A DNA stretch of 64,000 nt, from assembly GCA_003220345.1 (NCBI GenBank), contig QHSC01000087.1, positions 34,857-98,856 of the forward strand, read 5' to 3'. A program made the translations under genes and the position numbers. The DNA is from Candidatus Rokuibacteriota bacterium. Its GTDB lineage: Bacteria > Methylomirabilota > Methylomirabilia > Rokubacteriales > CSP1-6. Of the stretch, positions 18,325-27,930 are shown one piece after another. The first letter of the stretch is position 1; each line of letters starts with the position of its first letter. The notes beneath the pieces were generated by a model that saw only the letters and a program-made list of their open reading frames with translations, did not search any database and was not told the origin of the DNA.

Positions 18325-19554
18325 CTAGCGGACCTCCCGGAGCAGGATGACGGGCACCATCTCGCCCGCCGCGATCGTGCTGTCACCGGGAATCACGGCG
18401 AGGCCATCGGCGGCGACCATGGAGCGAAGTATCCCGGAGCTCTGATCTCCGGTGAGCCGCGCTCCGTAACCCCCCGACTCGTCCGCGGTCAGCGCCACGC
18501 GCAGGAAACCTCTCCGCCGGCCCGGATTCGGGATGGCGGCGAGCGCCCGCGCCTGGACCACGGGCCGTTGCAATCGTGCATGGCCTCCCAGCCGCCGCAG
18601 CGCGGGGCGCACGAACAGCTCGAAGGTGACCATGGCCGAGACGGGATTGCCCGGCAGCGCGAAGACGGGCAACGCGCCCTTCCCCGTCGACGGAATGGTC
18701 GCGAAGGCGATGGGCTTGCCGGGGCGCATGTTGACGAGCCACAGGTGCTGCTCGGCTCCCAGCTTTTCGAGGGCCGCCTTGACGAAATCGTGCTCGCCGA
18801 CGGAGACGCCCGCCGAGGAGATCAGGAGATCGCAGCCGAGTCCCCAGCGGAACCGCGCCTCGATCTCCTCGAGCCGGTCGGGCGCCACACCGAGAGGAAC
18901 GGGCTCGCCGCCCGCCTCGATGACCTGCCCCGTCAGGGAATAGGTGTTGGAGTTGGGGATCTGCCCGGGGCCCAGGAGTCCGCCCAGGTCCACGATCTCG
19001 TCCCCCGTCGAGAGGATGCCCACGCGCGGCTTCCGCACCACTCGGACCTGCGCATGGCCGAGGGCGGCCAGCAGACCGAGCTCGGCCGGCCCGATCAGGC
19101 GCCCGCGCTCCAACACTGATTCGCCCGCGCGCATGTCCTCGCCGCGGGGCCGGACGAACTCGCCAGCCTTGACGGGCCGAGCCACGAGGAGCGTGGTCCC
19201 CTCCGTTGTGACCTCTTCTTGCGGAATGACGCTATCAGCGCCGTCGGGTAGCGGCCCGCCCGTGAAGATGCGGAAGGCCTGTCCGGCGGTGAGCGGCTTG
19301 TCGGCCACGTGCCCCGCGGCAATGCGCCCGGCGATCTCGAGCCGTGCCGGAGACTTCGTGGAAGCGCCTGTGGCATCGGCGCTCCTCAGCGCATAGCCGT
19401 CCATCGAGGAGTTGGGCCATGGTGGGAGATCGAGGGTCGAGGAGACGGCGTGGGCGAGCACGCGGCCGAGGGCGCGCGTGAGGGGCACCTGCTCCTCACC
19501 GAGGGTACCCACCCGCGCCAGTATCCGCTCGAGGGCTTCTTCGACCGAGATCAT
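18325..19554 (-). CDS. moeA: Molybdopterin molybdenumtransferase
   Basis: A 409-residue enzyme that inserts molybdenum into adenylated molybdopterin. Family motifs: NSSMDGYA, TGGPLPDGADSVI, the MPT-binding LSTGDEIVDLG, SSAGVSVGEHDF, RPGKPIAFA and LPGNPVSAMVTFE. Length is normal. I chose the ATG at 19552-19554 (MISVEEALERIL). The product is needed by the formate dehydrogenase encoded about 20 kb away; no other moa/mob genes are in the window. Confidence 0.95.
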   Translation of the reverse strand: MISVEEALERILARVGTLGEEQVPLTRALGRVLAHAVSSTLDLPPWPNSSMDGYALRSADATGASTKSPARLEIAGRIAAGHVADKPLTAGQAFRIFTGGPLPDGADSVIPQEEVTTEGTTLLVARPVKAGEFVRPRGEDMRAGESVLERGRLIGPAELGLLAALGHAQVRVVRKPRVGILSTGDEIVDLGGLLGPGQIPNSNTYSLTGQVIEAGGEPVPLGVAPDRLEEIEARFRWGLGCDLLISSAGVSVGEHDFVKAALEKLGAEQHLWLVNMRPGKPIAFATIPSTGKGALPVFALPGNPVSAMVTFELFVRPALRRLGGHARLQRPVVQARALAAIPNPGRRRGFLRVALTADESGGYGARLTGDQSSGILRSMVAADGLAVIPGDSTIAAGEMVPVILLREVR

Positions 19555-19930
19555 GCGGGCATTGTAGCAAGGGGTCCTGGCGAGCGCCTTCGCGACCAAG
19601 AGGTATCCGAACGAACACGTCAAAGTCCGCATTCAAAGTTTTTCGCTTGACAGCTTCGTCGCCGGCCCTCGGTCGTGCGGCGGCAACCTTCAGATCGTAC
19701 CAGCCCAGCGGCACGCTCAGGCTCACCGGTCGACAGTTGGATGCGATCGGAACAAGAATCACTTCCCGGTCGAGATCGCACGCCTCGAAGGCTCCCGGAG
19801 GCCCAGAAAATCAGGGGCCACGGGGGCGTCCGAGTTGACTCGGAGAAGGCCTGAATGTGGGGTGGGCGATCGGCGTCCTGCATCCTCTCGCCCAGACCGT
19901 CCGATCTAGTCCGTCGCGGTGCGAATCGGG
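19555..19930. other. 376-base intergenic region between the MFS gene and moeA
   Basis: No supported gene. A minus-strand frame (about 19496-19762) reads like protein for some 40 residues but has no family resemblance, no good start and overlaps moeA. The right part contains moderately AT-rich DNA. The only signal I see is the moeA promoter at its left end. Confidence 0.5.
19561..19569 (-). promoter_or_regulatory. Extended -10 promoter of moeA, leaderless geometry
   Basis: The minus strand reads TGC-TACAAT, a good extended -10 with five of six -10 matches. Six bases separate it from the moeA ATG, so transcription is predicted to begin at the start codon itself. No -35 match is present, as allowed for extended -10 promoters. 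Confidence 0.5.
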
Positions 19931-21073
19931 CTAACCGACGCTCTTGTCCTGCCGCTCCACGGGCTCGCGAGGGAGCGTCCACGCCGCGAAAAGCCCCAGC
20001 ACGTTGCCGCCCGCCGCGATCAAGATCGCCGCCCCGTAGCTCCGCGTCACGTCGAACAGGTGGCCCGCGGTGATCGGCAGGACGATGGCGCCGGCGCACC
20101 ACGCGAGGTAGATCCGGCTGGCGATGCGACCGTACAGCTCACGCCGCCAGTACACGGCGACGGCGGCGGCCGTGACGCCCGACATCAGCCCATAGCCCGT
20201 TCCGACGAGGGCGAGCGATACGACCGCAATCGCGGGCGTGGGCCAGACCGTCAGCGCCACGTTGCCGGCGAGCGCGACCGCGTGGGCGACGGCGGCGACG
20301 GTCGGGACCGTGAACCAGTCCACCAGCCATCCGCCGCCCACACGGGCGACCGCGATCGTCGCCGCGATGAACGTCGTGCCGGAGATGGCGACCGCGGCGG
20401 CCCCGCCGTACGCGGCGATCATCCCGGCCGCCTGGCTGAGCACCATGAGCCCGGCCGAGGCCGCGAGAAAGAACACGAGCGAGAGTGTCCAGAACACGGA
20501 CCGACGCCGCTCGCGCTCTTCCGGGGTCGCCACCGCCGCGCCGGACGAGAGCGTGACGCCGGCGCGCGTGATCAGCCACGCGCTGAGCAGGCCCGTCACG
20601 CCGAGGACCGTGGCGAGCGCGCCGAGAGTGGCGCGGACACCGAACGCGCGAATGCCCCATCCGAAAAGGGGAGCCGCGATCACGGCGCCCGCGGGATACA
20701 GACCCACGAGGTACCCATTCACCAGGCCATGGTGTCGCGTGACGGCGAGGTTCACGACCTGCTGCGAGAGGATATAGGCGGCGCCGCCCCCGGCGCCGAA
20801 GCACAGGCCGTAGCCCACCGCGAGCTGGAGCAGGTTGCCTGCCGTCGCCGCCAGCGTGATGCCGAGCATGGTCGACGTCGCGCAGACGAGCACCAGAACC
20901 GGCGTGGGAGCAAGACCGTAGACGTAGGGCGTGAGGTTTGCGCCGCCCCCGAATCCCGCGGAGGCGAGGGCGAAGACGAGCGCGAGCTCGGCGCGGCTCA
21001 GTCCGAGGAGCGACTCGAGAGGCTTCAGGAACACGCTGAACGCGTAGAGCGAGCCGAGCGGAAGATTGAGCAC
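19931..21073 (-). CDS. MFS transporter of the oxalate/formate antiporter (OFA) type
   Basis: The 380-residue product is a 12-helix MFS carrier. Its N-terminus LPLGSLYAFSVFLKPLE and the LSRAELALVFALASAGF helix match the OFA group (N-x-x-xGSxYAWSVF type). A mid-loop of charged residues (ATPEERERRRS) separates two six-helix halves. The start is GTG at 21071-21073, which leaves the first helix slightly short; no better start is in frame upstream, so the N-terminus may be trimmed. Substrate is a small monocarboxylate or oxalate by family only. It follows the act operon by 58 bases and could be read from it. Confidence 0.75.
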   Translation of the reverse strand: MLNLPLGSLYAFSVFLKPLESLLGLSRAELALVFALASAGFGGGANLTPYVYGLAPTPVLVLVCATSTMLGITLAATAGNLLQLAVGYGLCFGAGGGAAYILSQQVVNLAVTRHHGLVNGYLVGLYPAGAVIAAPLFGWGIRAFGVRATLGALATVLGVTGLLSAWLITRAGVTLSSGAAVATPEERERRRSVFWTLSLVFFLAASAGLMVLSQAAGMIAAYGGAAAVAISGTTFIAATIAVARVGGGWLVDWFTVPTVAAVAHAVALAGNVALTVWPTPAIAVVSLALVGTGYGLMSGVTAAAVAVYWRRELYGRIASRIYLAWCAGAIVLPITAGHLFDVTRSYGAAILIAAGGNVLGLFAAWTLPREPVERQDKSVG

Positions 21074-21131
21074 AGTGGCGGCGGCAATCGCGCGCCCCGG
21101 GCTCGGCCTCGTCGTAGTGTCGACGACGGCG

Positions 21132-22271
21132 CTACTTGGCCTGGCGGAGGACGGGATTGTAGGTCTGGAGGAAGCGGCGGCGGCTTAGCGCGAAGAGGGC
21201 GAAGAAGCCCGCGGTGATCAGGACCTCCTTGACCCCGAGGGGGAAACCGATCGCCCGGTCGAGGGACGGGAAGACCACGAGCACGTGCTCGACGAAGATC
21301 GAGATCCAGCCGAAGAAGAGGATGACCACGAGGACCTTGTGCCGGGTGGGCGGCCGCCCGGTCAGGCGCTTGAGCAGGTAGGCGAAGGGGATCAGCCAGC
21401 CGAAGATGAAGACGAGCCACGCCACCACGCCCCACGGCGGGTTGAAGAAGCGCGCCACGAAGAAGCGGGTCTCGATGGGCACGTTGCCGTACCAGATCAC
21501 GAGGTACTGCGAGAAGAAGAAGTACATCCACATGACCGACATGGCGAAGGTGAGCTTGGCCATGTCCTGGATGCCCGAGGGCGCGACGTTGGTCACCCCG
21601 CGCGCGTTGGCGCGGATGGTCAGGAAGGTCACGAGCCCGAAGCCCGTGTACAGTGCCTTGACCACGTAGTAGCCGCCGAAGAGCCCGCTGTACCAGATGG
21701 GGTCGAGGGTCATCACGAGGTCGAAGGCCCACAGGGAGACCACGAGCACGAAGAGGATGAGGAGCGTGGTCGCGAGCTTGTTCCGGCGCGCCTCCGCCTC
21801 CTGGGTGTCCGCGCCACCCTTGTCCTGGGCGAAGACAGCCTTGGCGAAAGTCAGCGCCACCCAGTAGAGGGCCGCCGTCCCGATGGCGATCCGGATCGCC
21901 ATGAAGGGCACGTTGAGCCAGACCGCCTTGTTCTCGATGGGCGCGCTCACCCAGGGATAGAGGGTCGCCCGCCCGAAGAACAGGATCACGAAAAGGATGA
22001 GGGAGACGGGAAGAAAGCCCGCCGTGGTGAGCGCGATGCGCTTCACGGAGGGCGACCAGCGCCCCTCGGTGACCTGGATCGCCCCCGCCAGGGTCGGGCC
22101 GACGATGGCGAGGCACGACCAGAAGATGAGGTTGACGAGGTAGATGCCCCAGGTCGACTTGGGATCGGCCCGGAACACGCCGAAGAGGAAGGCGGCGGCG
22201 CCGAGGAGCGCCAGGAGCCAGAGGAGCCCCGTCCCCTTGCCCGCGGAGTCGCCGGTCGCGTCGGGGCTCAT
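21132..22271 (-). CDS. actF: Alternative complex III subunit ActF
   Basis: A 379-residue membrane subunit with about ten helices. ActF-type landmarks: RADPKSTWGIYLVNLIFW near the N-terminus, FDLVMTLDPIWYSGLFGGYY in the middle, and SQYLVIWYGNVPIETRFF. ActF packs with ActC in the quinol:electron acceptor oxidoreductase and resembles it distantly. The ATG overlaps the actE stop (ATGA). No cytochrome oxidase genes follow; an MFS carrier does. Confidence 0.92.
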   Translation of the reverse strand: MSPDATGDSAGKGTGLLWLLALLGAAAFLFGVFRADPKSTWGIYLVNLIFWSCLAIVGPTLAGAIQVTEGRWSPSVKRIALTTAGFLPVSLILFVILFFGRATLYPWVSAPIENKAVWLNVPFMAIRIAIGTAALYWVALTFAKAVFAQDKGGADTQEAEARRNKLATTLLILFVLVVSLWAFDLVMTLDPIWYSGLFGGYYVVKALYTGFGLVTFLTIRANARGVTNVAPSGIQDMAKLTFAMSVMWMYFFFSQYLVIWYGNVPIETRFFVARFFNPPWGVVAWLVFIFGWLIPFAYLLKRLTGRPPTRHKVLVVILFFGWISIFVEHVLVVFPSLDRAIGFPLGVKEVLITAGFFALFALSRRRFLQTYNPVLRQAK

Positions 22272-22774
22272 TTCTGGGCCAGGGTGCGCAGGTAGTTGAC
22301 CACGTGCCAGCGCTCCACCGGAGAGAGCGCCTCGGCGTAGGACGGCATGACGGCGCCGCCCACCGAGAGATAGCTCTGCCAGTACCCGTCGGTGCGGGCC
22401 TTCTGGAGCCCCGCATTGCTCAGGTCGGCCGGGGGCACGAACTTGGTCGCCACGAGCCCGTCGCCCTTGCCGGAAGGACCGTGGCAGGGCGTGCAGTACA
22501 CCACGTAGAGCCTCTCGCCCGTCTTGATCGACTCCGGGGTGGGCGGCACGGGGTTCTTGCGCGCGGAGGCGGCCTCGCGCTGCTCCTTGGAGTAGTAGAG
22601 CTGCCCGCCCTCGCGCGGCAGGCTACCCGGGGCCATGGCGAACGACATCTCGCCCGGCATGATCCGCTGGGTCACCGTCATGTTGTGGTTCCACCGGTAC
22701 ACGAGCAGGATCCCCTGCACCGACGCCGCGCCGCCGACCATCAGGAGGACGAGGACGAAGACGTACTTCATCAT
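22268..22774 (-). CDS. actE: Alternative complex III subunit ActE, monoheme cytochrome c
   Basis: The 168-residue product has an N-terminal hydrophobic anchor (residues 3-25). A single c-type heme motif CTPCH lies at 94-98 and a probable axial Met in GGAVMPSY. It carries electrons at the periplasmic face of the complex. The ATG (22772-22774) overlaps the actD stop. An alternative ATG one codon in is possible. Confidence 0.92.
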   Translation of the reverse strand: MMKYVFVLVLLMVGGAASVQGILLVYRWNHNMTVTQRIMPGEMSFAMAPGSLPREGGQLYYSKEQREAASARKNPVPPTPESIKTGERLYVVYCTPCHGPSGKGDGLVATKFVPPADLSNAGLQKARTDGYWQSYLSVGGAVMPSYAEALSPVERWHVVNYLRTLAQK

Positions 22775-23271
22775 CGCCGCACCTCCTCCGCGCCGGAGGC
22801 GGTCAGGAGCGAGGTCACCGTGGCCGCCGTCTCCGGCGGGCAGCTCACCGCCACCCCGAAGCGATCGAGGGTGAAGCGCGGATCGTACGTCGGCGAGGGG
22901 GAGAGCTTGGGCAGCCGCCCGAGCAGGAGGATGGCGAGGGCGGTGGCCAGGCCGCCGAAGAGGATGGTCAGCTCGAAGGCGATGATGACGAAGGGCGGGT
23001 ACGACACCGGATCCTTCGCCCCCGTGACCAGGCTCCACTTGAGCGAGGACCAGATGGTCAGGAAAAAGCCCGTGCTCGTCCCCGTGAGGGCGCCGATCAG
23101 GGTGAACAGGCGCACCTTGGAGAGCGGCCGCACCCGCTCGACCTCCTCCTCGATCTCCTCCACCGGCACCGGCGTGTAGACGGTCAGCTCCGAGAAGCCC
23201 CTCTCGCGGAGCTTCCGGATGGCATCCAGCGTCGTGTCGACGTGGGCGAAGATGCCGAGCACGCTCGCCAT
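22771..23271 (-). CDS. actD: Alternative complex III subunit ActD (DUF3341)
   Basis: The 166-residue product has the DUF3341 layout: an N-terminal soluble part with a VDTTLDAIRKLRERGF segment, VYTPVPVEE, two membrane helices (about 55-75 and 95-118) and a short C-terminal domain. ActD is a small cytoplasmic-side membrane subunit of alternative complex III. ATG at 23269-23271, two bases after actC. Confidence 0.92.
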   Translation of the reverse strand: MASVLGIFAHVDTTLDAIRKLRERGFSELTVYTPVPVEEIEEEVERVRPLSKVRLFTLIGALTGTSTGFFLTIWSSLKWSLVTGAKDPVSYPPFVIIAFELTILFGGLATALAILLLGRLPKLSPSPTYDPRFTLDRFGVAVSCPPETAATVTSLLTASGAEEVRR

Positions 23272-23273
23272 GG

Positions 23274-24620
23274 CTAGTGGCGTTCCCCGTGCGCGTGCTT
23301 GAGGGGATGGGGTAGCACCTCCTTGACCTCGACGATGGACAGCGACGGCATGACGCGGATGAAGCCCAGGAACAGGAGCATGAACCACGCGAACGAACCG
23401 ACGATGATCGTGGAATCCGTCAACGTCGGATAGTACGTGCCCCAGGTGTACGGGTAGAAATCGAAGCCGAGGCCCAGGACGATGATGTTGAAGCGCTCGA
23501 ACCACATCCCCACCAGGACGAAGAGAGACACGATGTAGAGCGTCACCACATGCGTGCGCGCTTTCTTCCAGAACAGCACGATGGGCACGAGACTGTTGCA
23601 GAAGTACTGGAGCCAGAAGGCCCACGCGTACTGTCGGGTGGCCCGGTAGAAGAGCGAGGCCCGCTCGAAGTGCTCGCCGCTGTACCACGACGTGAAGGCT
23701 TCGCACGCGTAGAAGTAGGTCAGAACCAGGCTCGTGACCAGGATCAGCTTGCCCATCGCGTCGAGGTGCTTGTCCGTGATGTAGTCATACCAATTGAAGA
23801 GATAGCGCATGGGGAGCATCAGGAGCAGGACCATGGCGAAGCCCGAGAAGATGGCCCCGTCCACGAAGAAGGGGGCGAAGAGCGTCGAGTGCCAGCCGGG
23901 CACGAGGGCCATGGCGAAGTCGAAGGACACCACGCTGTGCACGGAGAGCACGAGAGGGGTGGCCAACGCGGCCAACAGCCCGTAGGCCCGGCGATAGTGC
24001 CGCCACTGCGAGTCCGAGCCCTCCCAGCCGAGCGAGATGACGGCGTAGATCTTCTTCTTGATCCCGGTTGATTGATCCCGCAGGGCGGCCACGTCGGGCA
24101 CCAGGCCCACGAGGAAGAAGACCACGCTGATGGTCAGGTACGTCGAGATGGCGAAGACGTCCCACACGAGGGGCGACTTGAAATTGGGCCAGAGGTAGCG
24201 CTGGTTCGGGTACGGCGTCAGCCAGTAGGCGAACCACATGCGCCCGGCGTGGATGAGGGGGAAGAGCCCGGCCGTCATGACGGCGAAGACGGTCATGGCT
24301 TCGGCGCCCCGGTAGATCGAGGTGCGCCACTTCGCGCGGAAGAGGTACAGGATGGCGGAGATGAGGGTGCCGGCGTGCCCGATGCCGATCCAGAACACGA
24401 AGGTGGTGATGTACATCGCCCACATCTGGGGCGTGCGCTTGCCCGCCGCGCCCATGCCCGTCCAGATCTGGAAGGCCCAGGCGAGCACGCCGCACCCGAG
24501 GATGAGGGCGACGAGGCACATCCAGGCGAAGTAGGTGTTGCCCGGCATGCTGACGGTGCGGGCGACGTCCCGGTTGACGTCCGCCCAGGAGGGCTGGCCC
24601 GGCCGGGTCGCCACGCTCAT
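23274..24620 (-). CDS. actC: Alternative complex III subunit ActC (NrfD/PsrC family)
   Basis: A 448-residue integral membrane protein with about ten helices, the quinol-oxidising subunit. NrfD-family features include MYITTFVFWIGIGHAGTLIS, TPYPNQRYLWPNF, VSFDFAMALVPGWHSTLFAP and FERFNIIV. Conserved His and Asp in the quinol site region are visible. The ATG overlaps the actB stop. The order B-C-D-E-F is the usual act order. Confidence 0.95.
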   Translation of the reverse strand: MSVATRPGQPSWADVNRDVARTVSMPGNTYFAWMCLVALILGCGVLAWAFQIWTGMGAAGKRTPQMWAMYITTFVFWIGIGHAGTLISAILYLFRAKWRTSIYRGAEAMTVFAVMTAGLFPLIHAGRMWFAYWLTPYPNQRYLWPNFKSPLVWDVFAISTYLTISVVFFLVGLVPDVAALRDQSTGIKKKIYAVISLGWEGSDSQWRHYRRAYGLLAALATPLVLSVHSVVSFDFAMALVPGWHSTLFAPFFVDGAIFSGFAMVLLLMLPMRYLFNWYDYITDKHLDAMGKLILVTSLVLTYFYACEAFTSWYSGEHFERASLFYRATRQYAWAFWLQYFCNSLVPIVLFWKKARTHVVTLYIVSLFVLVGMWFERFNIIVLGLGFDFYPYTWGTYYPTLTDSTIIVGSFAWFMLLFLGFIRVMPSLSIVEVKEVLPHPLKHAHGERH

Positions 24621-27600
24621 GCCTTGTGCCCCTTCTCCGCCCCGTGGCCTCCCGTCTCGCCCCGGACGACCTTGGCGAGATAGGTCACGGCCGGCCTCGT
24701 CCCCAGCTCCTGCAGCACGTGATAGCTGCGCGGGCTCACGGAGAGCTTGGCCACCCGGGCCGCGCCTTCCTTGAGATTGCCGAAGGTGATGGCCTGGGTC
24801 GGGCAGGTCTGCTGGCAGGCCGTCTGGATGTCGCCGTCCTTCACCGCGCGCTCCGCCTCGCGCGCATCGTTCTTGCCCTTCTCGATGCGCTGGATGCACA
24901 TGGTGCACTTCTCCATGACGCCGAGCTGGCGGACGGTGACGTCGGGATTCAGCTGCTGGTCGAGGGGCGCCGTCCACGTGTAGTTGAACCAGTTGAAGCG
25001 GCGGACGTGATACGGGCAGTTGTTGCCGCAGTACCGCGTGCCCACGCAGCGGTTGTAGACCTGCGCGTTGAGGCCTTCCTTCGTGTGGTAGGCGGCGTAG
25101 ACGGGACAGACGGGCTCGCACGGCGCCACCGCGCAATGCTGGCAGAACATGGGCAGGAACACGTTGGTCTTCCCGCCCTGCCCCTTCTCCCATCGCTCGA
25201 GGCGGATCCACTGCTGGGCGCGGCCGTAGGCGACCTGGGCCTTGCCCACCACGGGAACGTTGTTCTCTGCCGAGCAGGCGACCACGCAGGCCTGGCAGCC
25301 CGTGCAGGCGTCCACGTCGACCGCCATCCCCCAGCGGTAGTCCGGATACTTCACGGGCGGATACATGCTGGGAAGGCTCGCGCCCTCCGGCGACTTGCCG
25401 CGCAGCTCCATCTCGCGCGCCGCGGCGAGGCCGACGATCTCCGCGATCTCACGGTTCTCGTCGTCGAAGGTCGCCTGCGGGATGGCGAGCGGACGGCGCG
25501 CGCCCGTGCGCGCGAGGCTCACCTTCACCGCGAGATGCGGCAGTCCGCCCGAGGCCGCCTCGGGCGCGGCGGGCAGGAGCTGCAGCGGGCTCGCTCCGCC
25601 GTTCAGGAAGACGTCGTGCTCCGTGTTCGTCCTGATGCGACCGCCGTTGGCGAAAGCGCCCGGAAAATCGTGCCCCAGCCCCATGGCCACGGCCACCGCG
25701 CCTGGGTGCAGCGTCTTCGAGGGCCAGGCGGGCAGCTCGATGCTCCCGTGCGGAGAGGTCAGCTTGACCATGTCTCCGCGGCCGAGTCCGAGCTTGTCCG
25801 CCGTCTCGACGGGCACCTCGACCCAGCCGTCCCACGCGACCTGGGTCATGACATCGGGAGCTTCCTGGAGCCACGGCTTGTCCGCCGAGCGGCCATCGTA
25901 GAAGCGCGCGGAAGGGTACAGGAGGAGGGCATGCGTGCCGTCGCCCTCGAGCTTGGCCGGCTCTCCCGTGAGTCTCCCGATGTTCGCCTTACCCACCGCC
26001 GCCGTGGCGGGCGCGCCCCACACGCCACCGCGCCGGAGCGACTCCTCCCAGAAATCGGCGAAGACCTTCCCGCCGCCGTGCTGGCGCGCGAGCCCTTGCC
26101 ACTGCTCGCGGACATACTCCTCGAAGCTTCCCCACTTGAGCGGGCCCTTGCCCTCTTCGGTGCCGAGCGCCCGCCGCCCGAGCGAGAGCAGGATATCGCC
26201 CGTCGACTTGCCGTCCACGGGCTTGCCGTCCATGGTCACCGGCCCCATGGTCGGCTGCATGAGGCCGATGACGCCATCGCGCGCGGCGTAGTCGCCCCAC
26301 GACTCGAGCGCGTGGAGGGCGGGAAGGACCACGGTGGACTTGGCCGTGGTCTCCGTCGGATGGCTGGCCAGACTGACCACGAGGCCGACCTTGGCGAGGG
26401 CCTCGCCGAAGCCGGACTTGGCGGGCATGTTGTACACGGGGTTGACGTCGGCGAGGACGAGGACGTCGATCTCGCCGGCGGCCATGGCCTGCGTGAGCTT
26501 GGTCATGTCGGCATACGAGCCGGTCTTGCCCAGCGCGGCGTCGGCTCCGAAGCGGATGGTCTTGCCCACGGCGCCCACGGCGCTGTTCAGGAGATTGACG
26601 GCGATGAGGGTGTCGGTGGCCTGCGGCCCCGTCATGGCCACGCCCCCGCCGATGGCGAGGGCGCCGTTGGCCTGCGCGAAATCGTGGGCGATGCGCTTGA
26701 TGGTCTCCGCGGGAACGCCCGAGATCTCCGCCGCCTTGGCGACATCCACGCCCTTGACGGCGGCGCGCAGCGCGCCCGCGTCGGCTTCCTTGGCGTGCCG
26801 TCCCTCCTCCAGGATGACCTGGAGCATGGCGAGGGCGAGGACGCCTTCCGTGCCGGGCGCGTTGCGCAGCCACTCGTCGGCATTGGCCGCCGTCATGGAC
26901 TGGCGGGGCTCGACGTGCACGAAGGTGCCCGCGCGGCCGCGGCCGAGGGCGTGCATGCGGGCGAAGGCGCCCGCATAGGCCACGGGGTTGATCCACGTCT
27001 CGAGGAAATCGGCGCCGAAGGAGAGGAGGTAGCCCGCCTCCTCGATGGCGTAGTGCGGGATGGCGTCCCGCCCGAAGGCCGCCCGGTTGGCCGCGCGCAG
27101 GGCCTCGTAGCCCAGGGGCTCGTACGCGATGCGCGGGCGCGCGCCCAGGGCCCGCGTCCACTCGTCCATGAGGCGGCCGAGGCTGCCCGTCTCGAGACCG
27201 CTCACCAGCGCGATTCTTCTCCCCTGCCGCCCCTTGACGAGGGCAGTCAGCTTGTCGCCCGCCTGCTTCTCGACATCGTCCCAGGCCGCCGCTTTCCCGC
27301 CGGACTGCGCGCCGCGGAATCGATCAGGGTGATAGAGGCCCTGGAGCTGGGCCTGGCCGCGGATGCAGAGCGCGCCAGCGTTGACGGGATGATCGGGATT
27401 GCCCTCGAGCTTGATGACGCGGCCGTCGCGATTCTTGGCCACGAGGCCGCAGCCCGATGGACATTCGCGGCACACCGTCGAGAAGTAGGCGGCGACGCCG
27501 GGCACGATGCCGTCGGGAGGGACGACGTAGGGAATGAGCTTGAGGGGCGTCTGGCCGAGCAGCTCCTCGGCCTCCTTCCCACAGCCCGCGGCAGCCACCG

Positions 27601-27685
27601 CGGCGCCGGAGGTGGCGACGATCTTGAAGAACGCGCGCCGGTTCATTCCCGCGGGGCCTGGTCCGCTCTCGCCCGGCTCGCTCAT
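24617..27685 (-). CDS. actB: Alternative complex III subunit ActB (molybdopterin-like fused to ferredoxin domain)
   Basis: The 1022-residue product carries a Tat signal (NRRAFFKIVATSG). A molybdoenzyme-like domain (about 50-760) has a CRECPSGCG cluster motif; in characterised complexes it does not hold a molybdenum cofactor. A C-terminal ferredoxin domain follows with CTGCQACVVACSAENN, CQHCAVAPCEPVCP, CVGTRYCGNNCPY and CTMCIQRIEKG-plus-CQQTCP, the three [4Fe-4S] plus one [3Fe-4S] pattern of ActB. Start chosen at ATG 27683-27685; MNRRAFF at 27644-27646 is the alternative. First act gene here; actA is missing. Confidence 0.93.
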   Translation of the reverse strand: MSEPGESGPGPAGMNRRAFFKIVATSGAAVAAAGCGKEAEELLGQTPLKLIPYVVPPDGIVPGVAAYFSTVCRECPSGCGLVAKNRDGRVIKLEGNPDHPVNAGALCIRGQAQLQGLYHPDRFRGAQSGGKAAAWDDVEKQAGDKLTALVKGRQGRRIALVSGLETGSLGRLMDEWTRALGARPRIAYEPLGYEALRAANRAAFGRDAIPHYAIEEAGYLLSFGADFLETWINPVAYAGAFARMHALGRGRAGTFVHVEPRQSMTAANADEWLRNAPGTEGVLALAMLQVILEEGRHAKEADAGALRAAVKGVDVAKAAEISGVPAETIKRIAHDFAQANGALAIGGGVAMTGPQATDTLIAVNLLNSAVGAVGKTIRFGADAALGKTGSYADMTKLTQAMAAGEIDVLVLADVNPVYNMPAKSGFGEALAKVGLVVSLASHPTETTAKSTVVLPALHALESWGDYAARDGVIGLMQPTMGPVTMDGKPVDGKSTGDILLSLGRRALGTEEGKGPLKWGSFEEYVREQWQGLARQHGGGKVFADFWEESLRRGGVWGAPATAAVGKANIGRLTGEPAKLEGDGTHALLLYPSARFYDGRSADKPWLQEAPDVMTQVAWDGWVEVPVETADKLGLGRGDMVKLTSPHGSIELPAWPSKTLHPGAVAVAMGLGHDFPGAFANGGRIRTNTEHDVFLNGGASPLQLLPAAPEAASGGLPHLAVKVSLARTGARRPLAIPQATFDDENREIAEIVGLAAAREMELRGKSPEGASLPSMYPPVKYPDYRWGMAVDVDACTGCQACVVACSAENNVPVVGKAQVAYGRAQQWIRLERWEKGQGGKTNVFLPMFCQHCAVAPCEPVCPVYAAYHTKEGLNAQVYNRCVGTRYCGNNCPYHVRRFNWFNYTWTAPLDQQLNPDVTVRQLGVMEKCTMCIQRIEKGKNDAREAERAVKDGDIQTACQQTCPTQAITFGNLKEGAARVAKLSVSPRSYHVLQELGTRPAVTYLAKVVRGETGGHGAEKGHKA

Positions 27686-27901
27686 GCCACGCTCCGCCGA
27701 GTCATGCGGGATCGAGGTCGAGACGAGATGGAGAAACACCGGGATGGAGAATCTGGGACCGCAGAAGCGAAAGCCGTGGTGAACACAGCGGGCTCACCCA
27801 CCATTGACGCTCATCCGCTCCTTGCGCGCCGATCAGCTGCCGCGCGTGTGATGCGCTCCGGGATGGCCGGCGGACGAACTCTCCGGGCTACGGCCTTGTG
27901 A

Positions 27902-27930
27902 ACCGTATCACGCAGAAAAAGCAGGGTCAA
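27902..27930 (-). promoter_or_regulatory. Candidate promoter of the act operon
   Basis: Minus strand -35 TTGACC (27925-27930), a 17-base spacer, and -10 TACGGT (27902-27907) preceded by TGA (extended -10). It lies in the 294-base gap between hemL and actB. The transcript would have a leader of about 210 bases in which I see no gene and no clear riboswitch. Confidence 0.6.

Noticed and set aside
19496..19762. Possible 88-residue minus-strand gene upstream of moeA
   Set aside because: It overlaps the 5' end of moeA, has no family resemblance and lies across the moeA promoter. I leave the region as intergenic.
24626..27901. A plus-strand open frame of over 1000 codons opposite actB
   Set aside because: It is the mirror of a high-GC gene. 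The minus strand encodes a complete ActB with ordered cluster motifs; the plus frame shows no domain and no ribosome-binding site. The same applies to other long plus-strand frames across the window.
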